64,000 nt of DNA from Haemaphysalis longicornis (GCA_013339765.2 CM023448.1:191871909-191935908), one strand, 5' to 3'. Counted from the stretch's first letter, positions 34,501-46,245 are shown. Notes: a model not told the origin generated them from the letters alone. Numbers and translations are program-made.

Positions 34501-34730
34501 GTAGTGGTATTTAGTTCACGCTGAAACTCTGATTTTCAGAAAGGCATCTTCGTGAGGAAGGTTGCGTAAAAAAATTACACCATCTTCCCTTAGGGGAACC
34601 CTGAGTAGTATGCGAAGCAGCCATGGGGTCGACTGAAGTTCCCATTAGTTTTCAGTTAGTCGTTTCCGTTGACGTTCAGCTTCGCGTGCATTCGTTGTAT
34701 CAGTAGCTTCTTGACGTAGTTTGGAGGAAG
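31540..34730. other. Intergenic, no gene recognised
   Basis: Contains (ACAAACA)n-like sequence at 31980-31998 and ordinary short ORFs, the longest being 136 codons at 32018 with low-complexity, unrecognised content. No splice-consistent model found. Confidence 0.4.
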
Positions 34731-34734
34731 GAAT

Positions 34735-35060
34735 AGTACAGGAAAGGCAGGGAGGTTAACCAGAATACTGTCCGGTTGGCTACCCTACTCAGGGGGGAGG
34801 GGATACGGGAAATGAAAGGGAAAGAAAGGACAGCGGTACATATTAAAGGAGAAAATGAGAGAAAGAAAAGTAGAAAAAACACAAGGCGTGACCAGTCAAC
34901 TATAAAGGCGGTACAAGTGAAGGGCATAATGCGCGTTCGTAGCACATGCCTCCCGTCTCGGTTTGTAGAGCAGTGGGAAGAGCGCCACGTACCTTCGGTT
35001 GTGGCCAGAGAGTCGTGGAATCGAAACCGAGCGCCACATAACTATTTCTTTTTATAGTGG
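34735..35060 (+). repeat. Tick-type dispersed repeat and tRNA-like SINE piece
   Basis: 34735-34815 (ACAGGAAAGGCAGGGAGGTT, then GGTTGGCTACCC) resembles a repeat I recall as common in ixodid DNA. At 34960-35030, GTTTGTAGAGCAGTGGGAAG and GTGGAATCGAAACC look like a degenerate A-box/B-box pair. Both assignments are from memory and inspection only. Confidence 0.4.
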
Positions 35061-35935
35061 ACTGCACTGACGTCAGCCCGAACGCTGACGGGGCTGAAGA
35101 GACGCGCATGCGCAGTAGAGTGCGGACAGCGGACAAAGGAGGGAGGGACACAGCCCCGAGCATGAGATGCTGCGCATCTAAAAAGACGTGGGTGTGCTGG
35201 TTAGCACACCAAAACTGAACAGGAATCCCGTAAAGGTCTATCGGCTATAAAACGAGAATGAAGGGAAATTTGCAAGGAATTCTAGAGAAACTTGCAGGGA
35301 ATAATGCTACAACATCAGGACTACAACATCAGGACAACATCAGACGGAACATCACTGGCAAGGCGTACATCTGCGCTCTGACAACACCACAGATACTATA
35401 TATTTCTCTAATCTCATGCTGAGCCTCGTCATCCGCCAAATTTGCACATTTTTACACGATGATTTGTCGTTCTGTAGTGTTGTGGGGAAGCCAACCTGCT
35501 TCGATTTTTAAAAGGGCTGTCTTCAGCTTTCGACACCCCCTGCTTAGCTCATTGTTTTACGGGTTACCGCGGAAAATTTGTGCAGTGATATAGAAAACAA
35601 TGTCCTCAAGTACAGTTGTGAGTGGAGTGCACATTGTTTTAAATTTAACCTGAGAAGCAGTGGATTCAGTCCAACCAGTTAATAATGGAACAAATATTAT
35701 TTATCCCGTGCCATTCTCCATTCGCCCTTTTACAGTCGTGGTAGCTTTTCATTGCGTTTTCAAAATCCTGGTGAGCAACTCCCGGTTTCTCAGCACCGTT
35801 TTCTTCTGTGTGGTTTCTTTTTTTTAGAGGGGGGTCGCAATTCTGAAGTGAAATTCCGCTCGAGAGTTTCAATTCTTAACGTCGGTTGCGATAAATCGCT
35901 GTAACCTATAGTTGTTTTATACAGGTACGTGAAGA
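35061..35935. other. Intergenic
   Basis: A short duplication at 35308-35341 (CTACAACATCAGGA twice). The minus-strand 68-codon ORF at 35666-35872 is unrecognised; it might be part of the P-like element fragment that follows, but I cannot show it. Confidence 0.4.
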
Positions 35936-36329
35936 AAAACTACATCACTTTGGCAACTGTCGAGCATACCCCATGTTTCACAAAACAATTACTTTCTACC
36001 GTAACAAAAACAGACCAGGGGCAAATACGGTCAAAAACAAACCAACGGCGGACGATGGGCCACGGCTGAGTATTGTAGCGCCATCTGGAACAACTGACGG
36101 TAAGCAAGGCAGCAGAGCTCAATGACGCACTAAAAGTTCATTTGAAGACCCACTCTTATGACTTCATGGCAGACGTCACCAAAACACACGATTTGGCGGG
36201 GGACTCAAAATTTTAACCTAAGTTGAATAATTTCTCATCGTTTGCGGCTGGACAAGCGCTGGGGGCACTATAAAACACGGAATCGTTCGAATAAAACAAA
36301 CTTGTATTTTGTCTGCATGGCTCCTTTAA
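35936..36329 (+). mobile_element. Right end of a P-like element (fragment)
   Basis: Shares long stretches with 62890-63060 (GTCGAGCATaCCC-ATGTTTCAC, GGGGCAAATACGGTC) and with the end of the 52120-53797 element (GAATAAAACAAACTTGTATT and CATGGCTCCTTTAA). It ends at 36329 and is directly fused to the start of the next element, whose TTTAA it shares. Confidence 0.6.
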
Positions 36330-37682
36330 AGGGGCCCTGAAAGGCATTTTGAGCACACTAAATGAAGTAGCGCAATCGTTAGATTGGGTCGTCAAGGTCA
36401 TCTGGGCCAAGTATTCTTTTACGCGCAGCGGAAAGCTCACACTTTTGTTGCAAAGTTTGTCGCTTTTTTCTCACCCTTTCCTTCGTGTTTTTGGACGCCG
36501 CCATCTTCACATGTCTACATCATCGATTCCCAGATGTTCGTCATGAGCTAGACATCCTGCTATTGGGCGGCTTTTCACGCACTTCCGGCAAAAAGATGAG
36601 TCGTCTGCTCAGCGTCGACTCGCCGGCTGATCTGCCAGCGTAGTGCCGGAGTGCTTGGACATTTTACGACAAACGAAACAAGTGTAAACAAACGCTTAAC
36701 CGTTCGTATTGAATGCAACACGGCCATAACACGACATGGATATTCTCTTACCGGAGTACGTTCCATAAAGAAAGCGTTGAAGCCCCGTAGCACTTCTTTC
36801 GTGCAATCGCAGAGAACGCCCTGAGCCGAATGCCCTGGTTTGACGGATACATTTTTTTTCACTTCAAAACAATCCAGAGATGCGTTTCGAACGAACACAA
36901 CGTCACAACATGCGTTGCAAGTCTGAACCGCGATTGACAGACGATGGGTTGCCTGCTCCTGCCCGTCGTAAATTCGGCACTCACCTCGCGCGCGGTTTGC
37001 GGGGACGAACAGCAAGTCACTTAACTCTGACGCGCACGCCGAGATGGCTTTTAGCCACGCACACTGCACTACCCCATGCGAGGTTGAGTCGTACGTCGCT
37101 CGAGAAAGATAATCCAGACCATGGGAAGCACTATCCACCCGCAGAAGCACAACGTCGCATTTCATCGCGAAACAAAGGCGTCCACAACACACACACCATC
37201 GCCTCCTGTAATGCCAAACGCATCTCACACTTCCTAATGAGAGTGAGTGGTACGTCTGCAGTGCCCACATGTCGCGAGGTGGGGCCATGGTGGGGCCCCG
37301 AGCTGAACCGGGATCACGCAACCGTAACTGACCTCTGGGGCGGTTTGTGCCTTGTTGCCAAGGCAACCGATGTTTGAGATCATGGAGGAAAAAAAAGCTT
37401 ACGAGAGGCCCTGACGTCACACCCAGCGCAGCCGGAAACGCCATTTCTGTAAGTCGAATGGCGGACTCTTTTTCCCTCTTTCTCGGTGCACCTTCTCCGC
37501 CTCCTCCGTCCTGTATCGCCTCTCTTGTCGTCTGCATCTGCCAGCGCCGAGCCGGCGGAAATCAGCTGATAGGCAGTAGAACGCCGTTTTGCAGCGCGTG
37601 ACCGTGAACCTAAACGCGCGGTTACACCGTTACACGTCTTCAGTCTGGCCGCAGCAGTTTTGCGAAGCGGCTCGCTCTAACA

Positions 37683-37943
37683 ATGCCGCAATGCTCGGTG
37701 CCAGGCTGCAAGTCGCGATCGGTACCCAAGGAATTGGGCGTCACTTTCCACCGGTCAGTGCATCATTACGCTGACTAGTATTGCTGTACATTGGTGTGCA
37801 TTCATCCTTTGTTTGCAATCGCCGCCGTTTATAGGTTCCCAAGCGATGGAGAACGCCGCAAACAGTGGGCGAACGCCGTGCGGCTACCGGACTGGAAAGT
37901 GCCCAAGTTTGCGTTGCAGTTTCACTGGCAATCTCAGAGATGA
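37683..37943 (+). pseudogene. THAP-domain exons, frameshifted
   Basis: Exon 1 (37683-37753) starts MPQCSVPGCKSRS and ends TFH; a 81-base GT-AG intron (37754-37834, phase 2) follows; exon 2 (37835-37943) continues RFPSDGERRKQWANAVR. This gives the first C-x4-C pair, the conserved F and P and the tryptophan of a THAP zinc finger. The final C-x2-H should read about CSFH but the frame reads LQFHWQ; TGCAGTTTCAC one frame over suggests a one-base deletion. A stop follows at 37941. The THAP call is confident; functionality is unlikely. Confidence 0.75.
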
Positions 37944-38192
37944 CTAGTCAATTAACGGGCCCGTTCTATATATATAGGTAAGCAGCACTTCATGCAGATT
38001 TCAAGCTAAAAAATTGTGGAATGTTTTTACCGGTGTTCGCGTGCCTTCGATATAATTTTTTGCGAAGGAGGAGAAGGAGGAGGAGGCAAAACGTTTTATT
38101 GAGTAAAAAAAGGAGAGGGTGGGTGACGTCAATAAACTTTTTTCGCCAAGTTTCAACTTGTCTCAGTGTCAATAAATTCAAGGTGATATCAG

Positions 38193-38319
38193 TTGAAAAC
38201 GTTCATACACTAACCTCGCAGTATGAAGCGTTGAAAAGCGAAATCCAGAGCGAGACCACAAAAAAGATCCAGATTCCAGATCCAGCACTCTTCCAGTCAA
38301 CAGACGGACATTTACTAAG
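38193..38319 (+). pseudogene. Possible downstream exon of the THAP element
   Basis: Open frame bounded by acceptor GATATCAG and donor GTAATA, encoding a heptad-like segment (SQYEALKSEIQSETTKKIQ), suitable for a coiled coil as often found after THAP domains. Frame relation to the THAP exons cannot be proved because of the upstream frameshift. Confidence 0.35.
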
Positions 38320-39642
38320 GTAATAGGACGATGGAATTATATCAACTGGGAATCTACCTTGCAACAGTTGCAAAGGCACTGCCGCGCATTGCCGGCCTAG
38401 CAAACTACATGCAGCGGCGATAACCAAAAAATTGAGTTGCGAATCGTTCGGTTGCAAGTCGTCTACGTACTGCACACCGTGTATCACTTCCCGAAAATCT
38501 ACCTGAGGTGTGTCCGCGCGTACGACGGGACGGCGCGTTCACGATATCTGCACTTCAATAGGCGCGTCGTGCTCGCGACCGGAGCAAAAGCTTGACGCGG
38601 TACAAGGTGCACTTGCAAGTAGAAATTAAATGACATATTCACATCGGCGCAGCTGTCGCAACTCGCAGCATCCTTTTCGAGTTCCGCAAGACCACAGCGC
38701 AGCAAAGCGAAGCAGCAATCTTCGCAATCGGACAACAAGGCAGGCGCTCCCTTTCCTCCATGACTGGCGAACGGCGGGCGGGCCGTTGCTAGGACGCCGT
38801 TGCTAACGCGACTTCCAATGGCCGCCGAAAACACGTGACTTCCTCCACACTTTTGCCAATGCGCGGGGATAGCTGGGGGCCTCTCCTAAGCTTTTTTTCC
38901 CTCCATGTTTGAGATCGTCAAAAGAAAGGCGCTCGCTCCAGCGCTAGAAAGCTCAGAGCCGCGCCGGAGCATGTTTTGCCAACGTTGCCGCTCTCCACCA
39001 CGCGTCGCCCAAAGCTGAACTGGTCACATGATTGAAGCGTTTTGTGCACGGGTTCTGTATCGGTTTAAAATGTCTTTTTCACATGGCGCCGGCAGGAATT
39101 ACCACCACCGCAAAATAAGACCCGGCACCAGCGGGGCCACATCTGATACGGCGCTTTTTGGATAAACAGTGCGCGGTGCATGAAAGGGACCGAGCGCAAG
39201 ATCCTCCCCAGCGGCTGCGAGTTCGCCGCCGATTAAAAGTCACGTGCTGCTCTGCAGCAACGCACACCGCGAAAGGGCAAGGCCAGGCCACCGCACACAT
39301 GCGGCCAGATTTTTTGTTCGCTTATCCATCCTTGAGCGGAGTGCGGAATTCATGGTGTCAACAAAACTTGCCCGTAGCAGACGGCAGTCGGAGGAGCGTA
39401 ATGCGGAAGTACGTCACCGCTGACTAGCGCAGCATCATGGGAGGGAGTGCTCGCGCGCCGTCAACAGTTGAAAAGAGGAGGAAACGCGGCGCGACGATAA
39501 TGCGCGGTTTTTGATTTACGATTTCTCAGCTAATACTCATCGCTTTAACAAAATTCTTGCGGGAGGAGATTGCTAATACATTGTCTTATTTGGTTACATG
39601 TACATCCATGCATCGGCGGAAGGTATTTCAGGACCCCTTTAA

Positions 39643-40044
39643 GAAAACAGGTAAGTTTATTGAATCGCAGTTCGAAAACGTCTTGCCGATGCCCTATGGA
39701 CATCCTCATACAAAACAGAGTACCAGAATAGGCGCGCGCTAATAAACTACGGCAAGTCATACTACACATGGCTCAGTTAATTCGAAACGAGACAAAGCAG
39801 ACCATCAAACACTGCGATGCGTGACTCAGCAAGTGTATATTTCATGTCTCTGAGCAACCACGTAAAAGTGTGTAGTTATTTCCTTTTTTTCTGTCGCGTC
39901 TCTTTGATTTGCTTGAGACGTATTATCACACAATGGGGGTTTTAGTTGAGTGAGGACCGGATTTTAAAAATAAGAATTAAGATTATGGCTTGTCTAAGTG
40001 TTTACTCACTGTTTGTACTGCAGTGAGAGTTACTCTAGAGACTT
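39643..40044. other. Spacer between elements
   Basis: No feature recognised. Confidence 0.4.
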
Positions 40045-40559
40045 TTAAAGGGCGTTCTGGACGTCTACGCTATAACCGAACATTTTCTGATGTCGTCACA
40101 CCACAGTTCTGGTTACTTCGTCTTCAGCTTGTTTGACGACTACTTTGATGGTCTGGGTACATGACGAGACCATGGGAAAGGAGCGAATTTCCCTAGCGCG
40201 AGAAGAAAAGGTCCGTGTTGTAGGAACGCTGCACGAAGCAGGGAAAACGTAGAAGTTAAATGGCCGCGAAGGCAACATACATCTCCTTTTATTTGAAAAA
40301 CAAAAACTACCAGTTGACAACTTTCTCAACTCGATGGCGTTGTTTCCACCGAATCAAAAATCGAAATATTGACCCATTTTCAAACTTAGCGCTACTGACG
40401 ATCAGCATGGTGTCCTTGCGGAGGAACGATAAAAGCAGATTACTGAGAGAGTTAGTTCCGATCTTGCAGTTAAATGGTGTGATCAAACTGAACCAGAGCT
40501 GCCGCTACAATCGTACACTCATGCTTCTAGATGGTATCTTTAATCGGCGGCCCCCAATC

Positions 40560-41000
40560 GTACGATCTATTCCTCGTGATTTTACTAAGCCAAAGGACGC
40601 GGGTTCGACGCTCGCCGTGGTGGCTGCTTTTCTGATGGAGGCGAAAAGCGAAAACACCCATGGGTCTAGATTTGAGCGGCAACCACATAGAGTGTTTTAC
40701 TCCCGTCTGGCGGCCGTCGGCGTCTCCTGGTGTTGACGCGAAAAACGTTGGAGAACGTAATTACCCCACCAACTTTGCCAGATTAGTTTGTTAGCTGAAA
40801 ACCGTGCGATTGGTCCAATTGAAACTTTCATTTTTTGAATTTGGCCCTCTCCAACGTCCATTTCACGACGCCGCAAGGAGGCGCCGACAGCCGCCAGACG
40901 CGAGCAAAACGCTTCAGGTGGTTGCCGCTTTAGGCACACGTTGACGATACCCAGGTGGTCAAAATTAACCTGAACCCTCCATTACGGGGCGCCTCGACCA
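40560..41000 (+). repeat. Tick-type SINE split by an insertion
   Basis: Left part (B-box-like GGGTTCGACGC, GATGGAGGCGAAAAGCGAAA, ending near TCTAGATTT) and right part (GGCACACGTTGACGATACCC, CAGGTGGTCAAAATT, CCCTCCATTACGG) match, as I remember it, the body of the very abundant ixodid tRNA-derived SINE. They are separated by 253 bases that are foreign to that SINE. Confidence 0.5.
40676..40928. mobile_element. 253-bp inverted-repeat insertion in the SINE
   Basis: Long arms start GCGGCAACCAC and end GTGGTTGCCGC and match for about 80 bases each (for example TCTGGCGGCCGTCGGCG against CGCCGACAGCCGCCAGA). Flanks are TTTGA and TTTAG, a possible short target duplication beginning TTT. Non-autonomous DNA-transposon (MITE) structure; superfamily unknown. 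The matching peptide strings on both strands arise only from the inverted repeat. Confidence 0.7.
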
Positions 41001-41235
41001 GGTGTAGCTTCGGCGCGTTAACTGCGAAATCGAATCAAAGTAAAAAAAGGAGTCTTTGTGTTGTCGTAATTGTCAGGACGAAGAAGTGGCTTGTTCGTCA
41101 ATACTCTTTTATCTGTTTTCCTTGCTATCTAACTTAATGGTTCTCACTCTCCTTCAAAATTAGCATGATTTTTATTTTGACCTGGCAATCTTTCGAACGA
41201 ACCAATGTGGTTTTTGGTCGTCATTGTCCCTTTAA

Positions 41236-42150
41236 TGTGCAAAACGGAACTGCCTTTGGAACGGGTAGTAAATGCTAACGCTACGAAAACGTAAATACCG
41301 CAGATCAGCTATCGCTGTTTCGAAATGACTTGTTATTGTGAGACCCTCGGTTTTTCGCCATGCGAAAATTCTCCAAACGAATTCAAGGAGTCTCTAATTG
41401 ATTATTGCAATAGCCGAACTGCCTTCTGATAACAAAGTATCTGCCAAGAGCGTGAAATTTCTCAGTTGCAGTTTAATAGGGGGATATAGCAGCGTTTCCA
41501 AGCGTACGCTGTCTCACCCAAAAACCGGTCAGTAGAAACTGCTTCACCCCAAGCACCTAAATAAGGCAAAAAAATTTGTAAAGGCGAATATCCCCGACAA
41601 ATTGGCCGACGTACGGCACACAAAATGCCCTGCCCGGAATGACGCCGCCTGTCTTAGGGAAGCTGCTATAAACAAACAAAATATCTATTTGAAAAGAAAA
41701 TTTTATTAAGTAGATTCTGCATGACGAGCAACTACCGCAGCTCGATGATTCTAGATGAATAAAGGCAGACATAGTCAATGAACTGTGGCTTTCGACTTGG
41801 AAGTGAAGACGTACTGCGAACTGCAGTAATAATTTAAAGCATGCTAATTGCAGGATTCCACCATTAGGCAACTAGAAAAGCACGTTTCAGCTAATAGCGC
41901 TAACAAGTGCTACTGACCAAGCCTCTCAGCGGTGGTAACGAAGAAAGTAATAAAAAGCGGAGATGGAAAACAATGATGGAAATGATGAGAAGACACAGTC
42001 TCACCACCGGATACGCACCGTCAAAGCTTATTTAAAGAAGGTGGCGTCACTGCAGCACCATCTCATTCCTGCACATAAAATAAGCGCGCTACCCTCTATG
42101 TAACCCTCGTTCTTTTTTTAAATGGAATGTTTGCCTTGTGGCATAACGAC
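41236..42150. other. Intergenic
   Basis: No gene or repeat recognised apart from short ORFs. Confidence 0.4.
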
Positions 42151-42955
42151 ACACCAGTTTACAGGTGCACGAACTAGTTGACTTCGTGTACAAAGTCCGA
42201 GAGTTGTCGATGAAATGGTCCATGAACCCAGCTTTGCAAGCCTGGAGGGCGACCAGGGTGGATTTCGGTTGCACGAAGATGCCGAAGTCACTTTTGACGA
42301 AGTTCCGGGCCGGTCTACAGCAGACGCTGCACATTCGCATTTTGCACGGTGGAGTCGCAGAATGGGGAAGTGAAGTCATATGGGCCGTGGTACTGCGATG
42401 ACCAAGAGGCAGTCACGGGCGGCGTAAGGGCCATCCCAACTCCTAGTCTCCCCAGCGCAACCTCCTCTCGGCGAGTTAAGTCATCACTCACCAGGGAGGT
42501 TTGAACCACACGGGGGTATGAGGGCTAGGGTGGTGCACCGGAGAGTTTCCTTCTGTTGTGCCAGGTTTTCACTAAGATCTCCAAGGAAAGGTGGTAGTGG
42601 TCGCATCAGGGATACGGGCTACTAGCCATGTCTGCCTCCTTACTGCCGGGTACAGCTGAACGGGGTATCCATTCTATGCGGATCTGCAGTAAAGTGCTTC
42701 TGCTAGGAGGTGCATGGAATCTGCAACGACGTGGCTTGTGCCACGCGACGGATGTCGTGCATGGATGGCGTATACAGTCAGTTCGTAAGAGAAGTCGATA
42801 TATGGCCCTGCCTGTACAATTGGCAGTATTGCGGCCATCCCATCGTGTATTACGGCTAGTTCAGCGAGACACGCAGGCGGCAACGAATTAGCCGCATGAG
42901 AGCAAATTTGGCCAACCTCCCGTAGCTGGGGGCAGATTAGTGCAGTGTGCACCAT
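42150..42955 (-). pseudogene. LINE 3' fragment with RNase H, minus strand
   Basis: Minus-strand order: RNase H-like LAELAVIHDGMAAI and HARHPSRGTSHVVADSMHLL (about 42900-42700), then DLTRREEVALGRLGVGMAL (about 42480-42420), then a broken knuckle (SPFCDSTVQNANVQ). It is the same linear order as the plus-strand fragment starting at 42955, so two copies diverge from one point. Frameshifts and stops throughout; I/R1-type non-LTR retrotransposon remnant. Confidence 0.55.
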
Positions 42956-43750
42956 GCCATATTGTTTAGAAGCGAATCAGAAGCGAATTCAGAAGCAAAT
43001 AAAACCTACGTCTTTGAAACACTCCGCACCTTTCCTTCTATGTTGGCGGAGCTTATACCCATCAAGGACGGACTGTGGGCTCTAATGCCGGCCCTTTTTC
43101 AAGCCCCTGGAAGTTCTGCTGCCTCACTTTACATGAATTCTACGGCGGCGATACGGGATTTCCGCCGCGCAGCCTTCTACTCGTCCGTCGCAAGAGACAT
43201 TCATAAACTACTGGACTCCTACACCTGCCCTGTCTGACTTTCGTGAATCCGGCGCAATACAACCGCCACTCACATTGCGGCGGATGGTTCGTCACCTTAC
43301 GTTGGTTCCACAACCACTGCCCTTGCTGACCCACATGAACAATTCGTCTAATTAAAGGGTGATCTGCTTCACGTCCCACGCGCTCTCATACAACCTTGTG
43401 GAACAGACCTTCCCAGTGGGCTCACTCGCTGGGAGGAGGTCTTGCTGCGTTGACTTGGAGTTGGGATGGCCCTCTCTCCCGCGGTAACCCAGGTATGACC
43501 CCCACGGCTCCATGCCCCGTTTACCAACAACTGCCCCTTCTGTACGGCTCCTGCCGAAGCCGCCGACACTAATCACCTGTTATGGGCGTGCCCTTCCCTG
43601 ACTGCAGCGAGATCACTACACCTTCGCGGCGCAGGCCTACATCCTGGGAGGCCCCCCCATCTACAACGATGGCTGTGGGGACCCCACCACTGCTCTTTTC
43701 TGGAATTACTCAGGGAAACGGGTGCCAACTTGTAGCTTTAGAACTTTAAA
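42955..43750 (+). pseudogene. LINE 3' fragment with RNase H and zinc knuckle, plus strand
   Basis: Reads LAELIPIKDGLWAL and NSTAAIRDFRRAAFYSS (RNase H region, 43050-43200), then SLTRWEEVLLR (43420-43452), then knuckle CPFCTAPAEAADTNHLLWAC (43525-43595) and a C-terminal FLELLRETGANL. Several frame changes and stops. The motif series is that of tick and insect LINEs of the I/R1 group. Confidence 0.65.
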
Positions 43751-46100
43751 TTATGCCAAGGGGCATGCTATCACACTTTCGAAAAAATATGCAATTGTTC
43801 GTCATATATTTTGTTGAACCACAGCGCAAGTGAAAGGACACGAACGACAGCAACCGTACAAACACAGCGCTGACTTCGTTTGCCCTGTGGTTCAACATGT
43901 ATCCCCAACTAGCCCAAATTTTCATGTTGCTAATCTTCGAACATAGTCGGTTGGGCGGACTCAGCTTTCTACATCAACAGCGGCTGTGAAATGTGGTCGC
44001 CCACGGCAATGACGCGCTGAAGAGGAGCGGGAGTGGCGGAACGCGGCGAAGGGAACGAATTCAGCGGCCAACCCAGCGCCAAGAGTCATGAAATCGCCCG
44101 CCACGAAGAAAACCGAGAGCGGAGTAGAGGAAACAGCGGTAAGGAGGACCCGTAGGTGCGGATGCTACTGCGATGGACTACGGGGCGTCTACCTCGACAG
44201 TAGCTGTGAGGCAACTGCGGCCGTATGTCTCTGCCGCAACAGATAGCCATGTACAAGGAAAATGCAGCACGCCACGCCGTCATCCTCCAAACAACACGGC
44301 GTCGCACGCCATGTTGGCATATCCGTTCGAGAATTCAACACTACTGCTTTCAAATTCACTGTATAATAACACCTAGAATTTTCAGTCCAATCGCATATCG
44401 CGCCTTCGTCTGCGTCCCGTCCTTTGATGCACTTCGTGGTCAGCCAAATTCGTTGTGGTGAAAGACAACGAGCGAACATTTTCGAAGTGCGTATTAGCCT
44501 TTTTTCTCTAATTTCTTGTAAAAGTTATTCGTTAAAGTCATTGTAATGTTATTGATGCAGGACGTTAATTACGAGGCACCCACGTACGACAGGCAAAGAC
44601 AGAGGTGACACGGATACAGAGAAAGCCTGCGTAAGAAATTTATGCGAAGACAATAAACATTTGAGACGGTTGGGACAACACAAGTAGACAAAACGAAATG
44701 CTTCCCACTAGAACAGAAAATAAACAGACATTCTGAGCTCCCAGGAGTTTTATGATCTGCAAAATGTGTGCGGAGCAAAAGGAACAAGCTCGCAGTTAGC
44801 GGTCATGGCTCGTAGTGAGCGTTCAACATCGGGTGCAGCCGTGATAGGTATGTAGGATGTTTCCCAGACGACCTCGCGTTGTAGAGATGCACCGTACTGT
44901 AGTGGGAACGGGAGGTCTGCCGGACGACGTGGTGGTCCCGTCAAGTTGGCACCAGCCGAGGCTGCCCGTCGCATGCCACGACTCACGTCCCTGTGGCCCT
45001 CGCAGGAGCTAACAAAGGCAGGTTACACGGTGTAAGAATCTGGTCCCTGAAGCTGAGGCACGAACGGGTGACCCGGCGCTAAGGCACGAACCCCGGTGAC
45101 CTCGCGAGAGCTGGCGCCGTTCCGGCGCGTTAGCACGGGCGCCATCAATGTGTTAAGTTTCCCAAGCTTTTGTTTCCCAAGCGCACCCCGAGCTTTAGCA
45201 GGCCGAATTGCTCCCCAGGCGTTCCGACGTCCACCTATTCTTCCCTCCTTGCACCCGTTTTTTTTTTTGTCTTGAAGGATACCCACATGGGGGGAATTAA
45301 CCCATCTTTTTCGTTCCCTTCTTCTTCCTCTTATTCGGTATTAACGTTTTCTGGTATCTCGTTACAGAATTAAAACAAAATATGTGTATCAGAGCCAAGG
45401 GTGATTGTGTAAATATATATAGCGTGTCTTGAAATTTTCCTTCTCTGCACATCAAACCCATCAACTGATGTTTTCAAAATATTCTATCTGTTTTTATGCC
45501 ATTTCCAGAGTAAAGCACGGTACTGACATTAAGCAAGAAAGTTTGTTTTTTAGTGCTTGAAAATTCCCGTGTTTCGCTGAGCCTCCATTGCCTTTTTCGT
45601 CCTGTAGTATACAGGTTTATGTTCACTAACAAAACATTTAAAGTGACTCTGTAAGGCCTCCGATACACGTTTTCACTCTTTACTTCGGGTTTAGAAGTAC
45701 TGCCAAAGCTTTATCGCCGGCAGAAAGCGGCACTGCGTGATTTTCTTGCCGCATCAGATCCGCCTTCCCTTGCTGGTTTGATGTTGTGGCGACTTTCTTT
45801 AAAGTGGCTAGCGAATGCGTTTATTGCTGCTAATGAAAGTAGGCCAGCTTAAAGCCGTTGCATCGCTCTTATGAGGTAACTTAAGTGCTCGAAGAACGCA
45901 AACACCGGGAAAGACAGAAAAATATTATGAAAAAATTTGGGTTGCCTGATGGGCTAAATCACTCATTTTTGGCTGAAGTAATTTGTGACCTCGTATTCTA
46001 AATACTGGATATGTTTATAGACAGCGTTCTGAAAGCCCTTAAGGATTACAAAAAAGTTCCGAAAAAGGTTGCTAACTATGTTGTTAACAAAAATGTTGTT
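43751..46100. other. Intergenic with one short foldback
   Basis: Inverted repeat at 43812-43897 (TGTTGAACCACAG against CTGTGGTTCAACA), MITE-like. The rest, including a GC-rich stretch at 44800-45170, gave no recognisable gene. Confidence 0.4.
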
Positions 46101-46126
46101 AACTACCAGCGCCAAAGCCAGACTTT

Positions 46127-46245
46127 TTGAGGAACGGAGGAACGCCACCGTTTCATTAAGGGTCGGTGGAACTGTAACGGTAACTCGTTACGTTTTTGAA
46201 GGAACGGCAGGAACGGCGTTCCTGCCGTTACATTGCTAGGATTTG
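46127..46245 (+). repeat. GGAACG-rich segment, copy 1
   Basis: Rich in GGAACG/CGTTCC with an internal palindrome (AACGGCAGGAACGGCGTTCCTGCCGTT is split around 46215). It shares GGAACTGTAACGGTAACTCG with the stretch at 48000-48119. Looks like the subterminal part of a hAT-type element. Confidence 0.4.

Larger units (their letters stand above)
36326..39642 (+). mobile_element. P-superfamily-like element with THAP exons (~3.3 kb)
   Basis: Left end TTAAAGGGGCCCTGAAA and right end TTTCAGGACCCCTTTAA are inverted repeats (16 of 17). The interior holds THAP-domain exons at 37683-37943 and a further candidate exon at 38193-38319. THAP domains form the DNA-binding part of P-element transposases, so a P-type origin is inferred. 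No catalytic transposase region was recognised, and no clean 8-bp target duplication is seen, because the left end abuts another fragment. Probably a defective copy. Confidence 0.55.
40045..41235. repeat. Region bounded by TTAAAGGG termini
   Basis: Starts TTAAAGGGCG (40045) and ends TTGTCCCTTTAA (41235), resembling the TTAAAGGR ends of the P-like elements. The inner bases of the two ends do not match well and flanks show no duplication, so these may be ends of two different elements. It contains the split SINE described next. Confidence 0.3.

Noticed and set aside
40260..40939. Similar RQPxxxFxSRLAAVGxS peptides on both strands
   Set aside because: They come from the inverted arms of the MITE insertion, not from related genes.
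40045..41235. A third P-like element
   Set aside because: Only the outer 8 bases of the ends match, and flanks show no duplication; noted as a low-confidence boundary.
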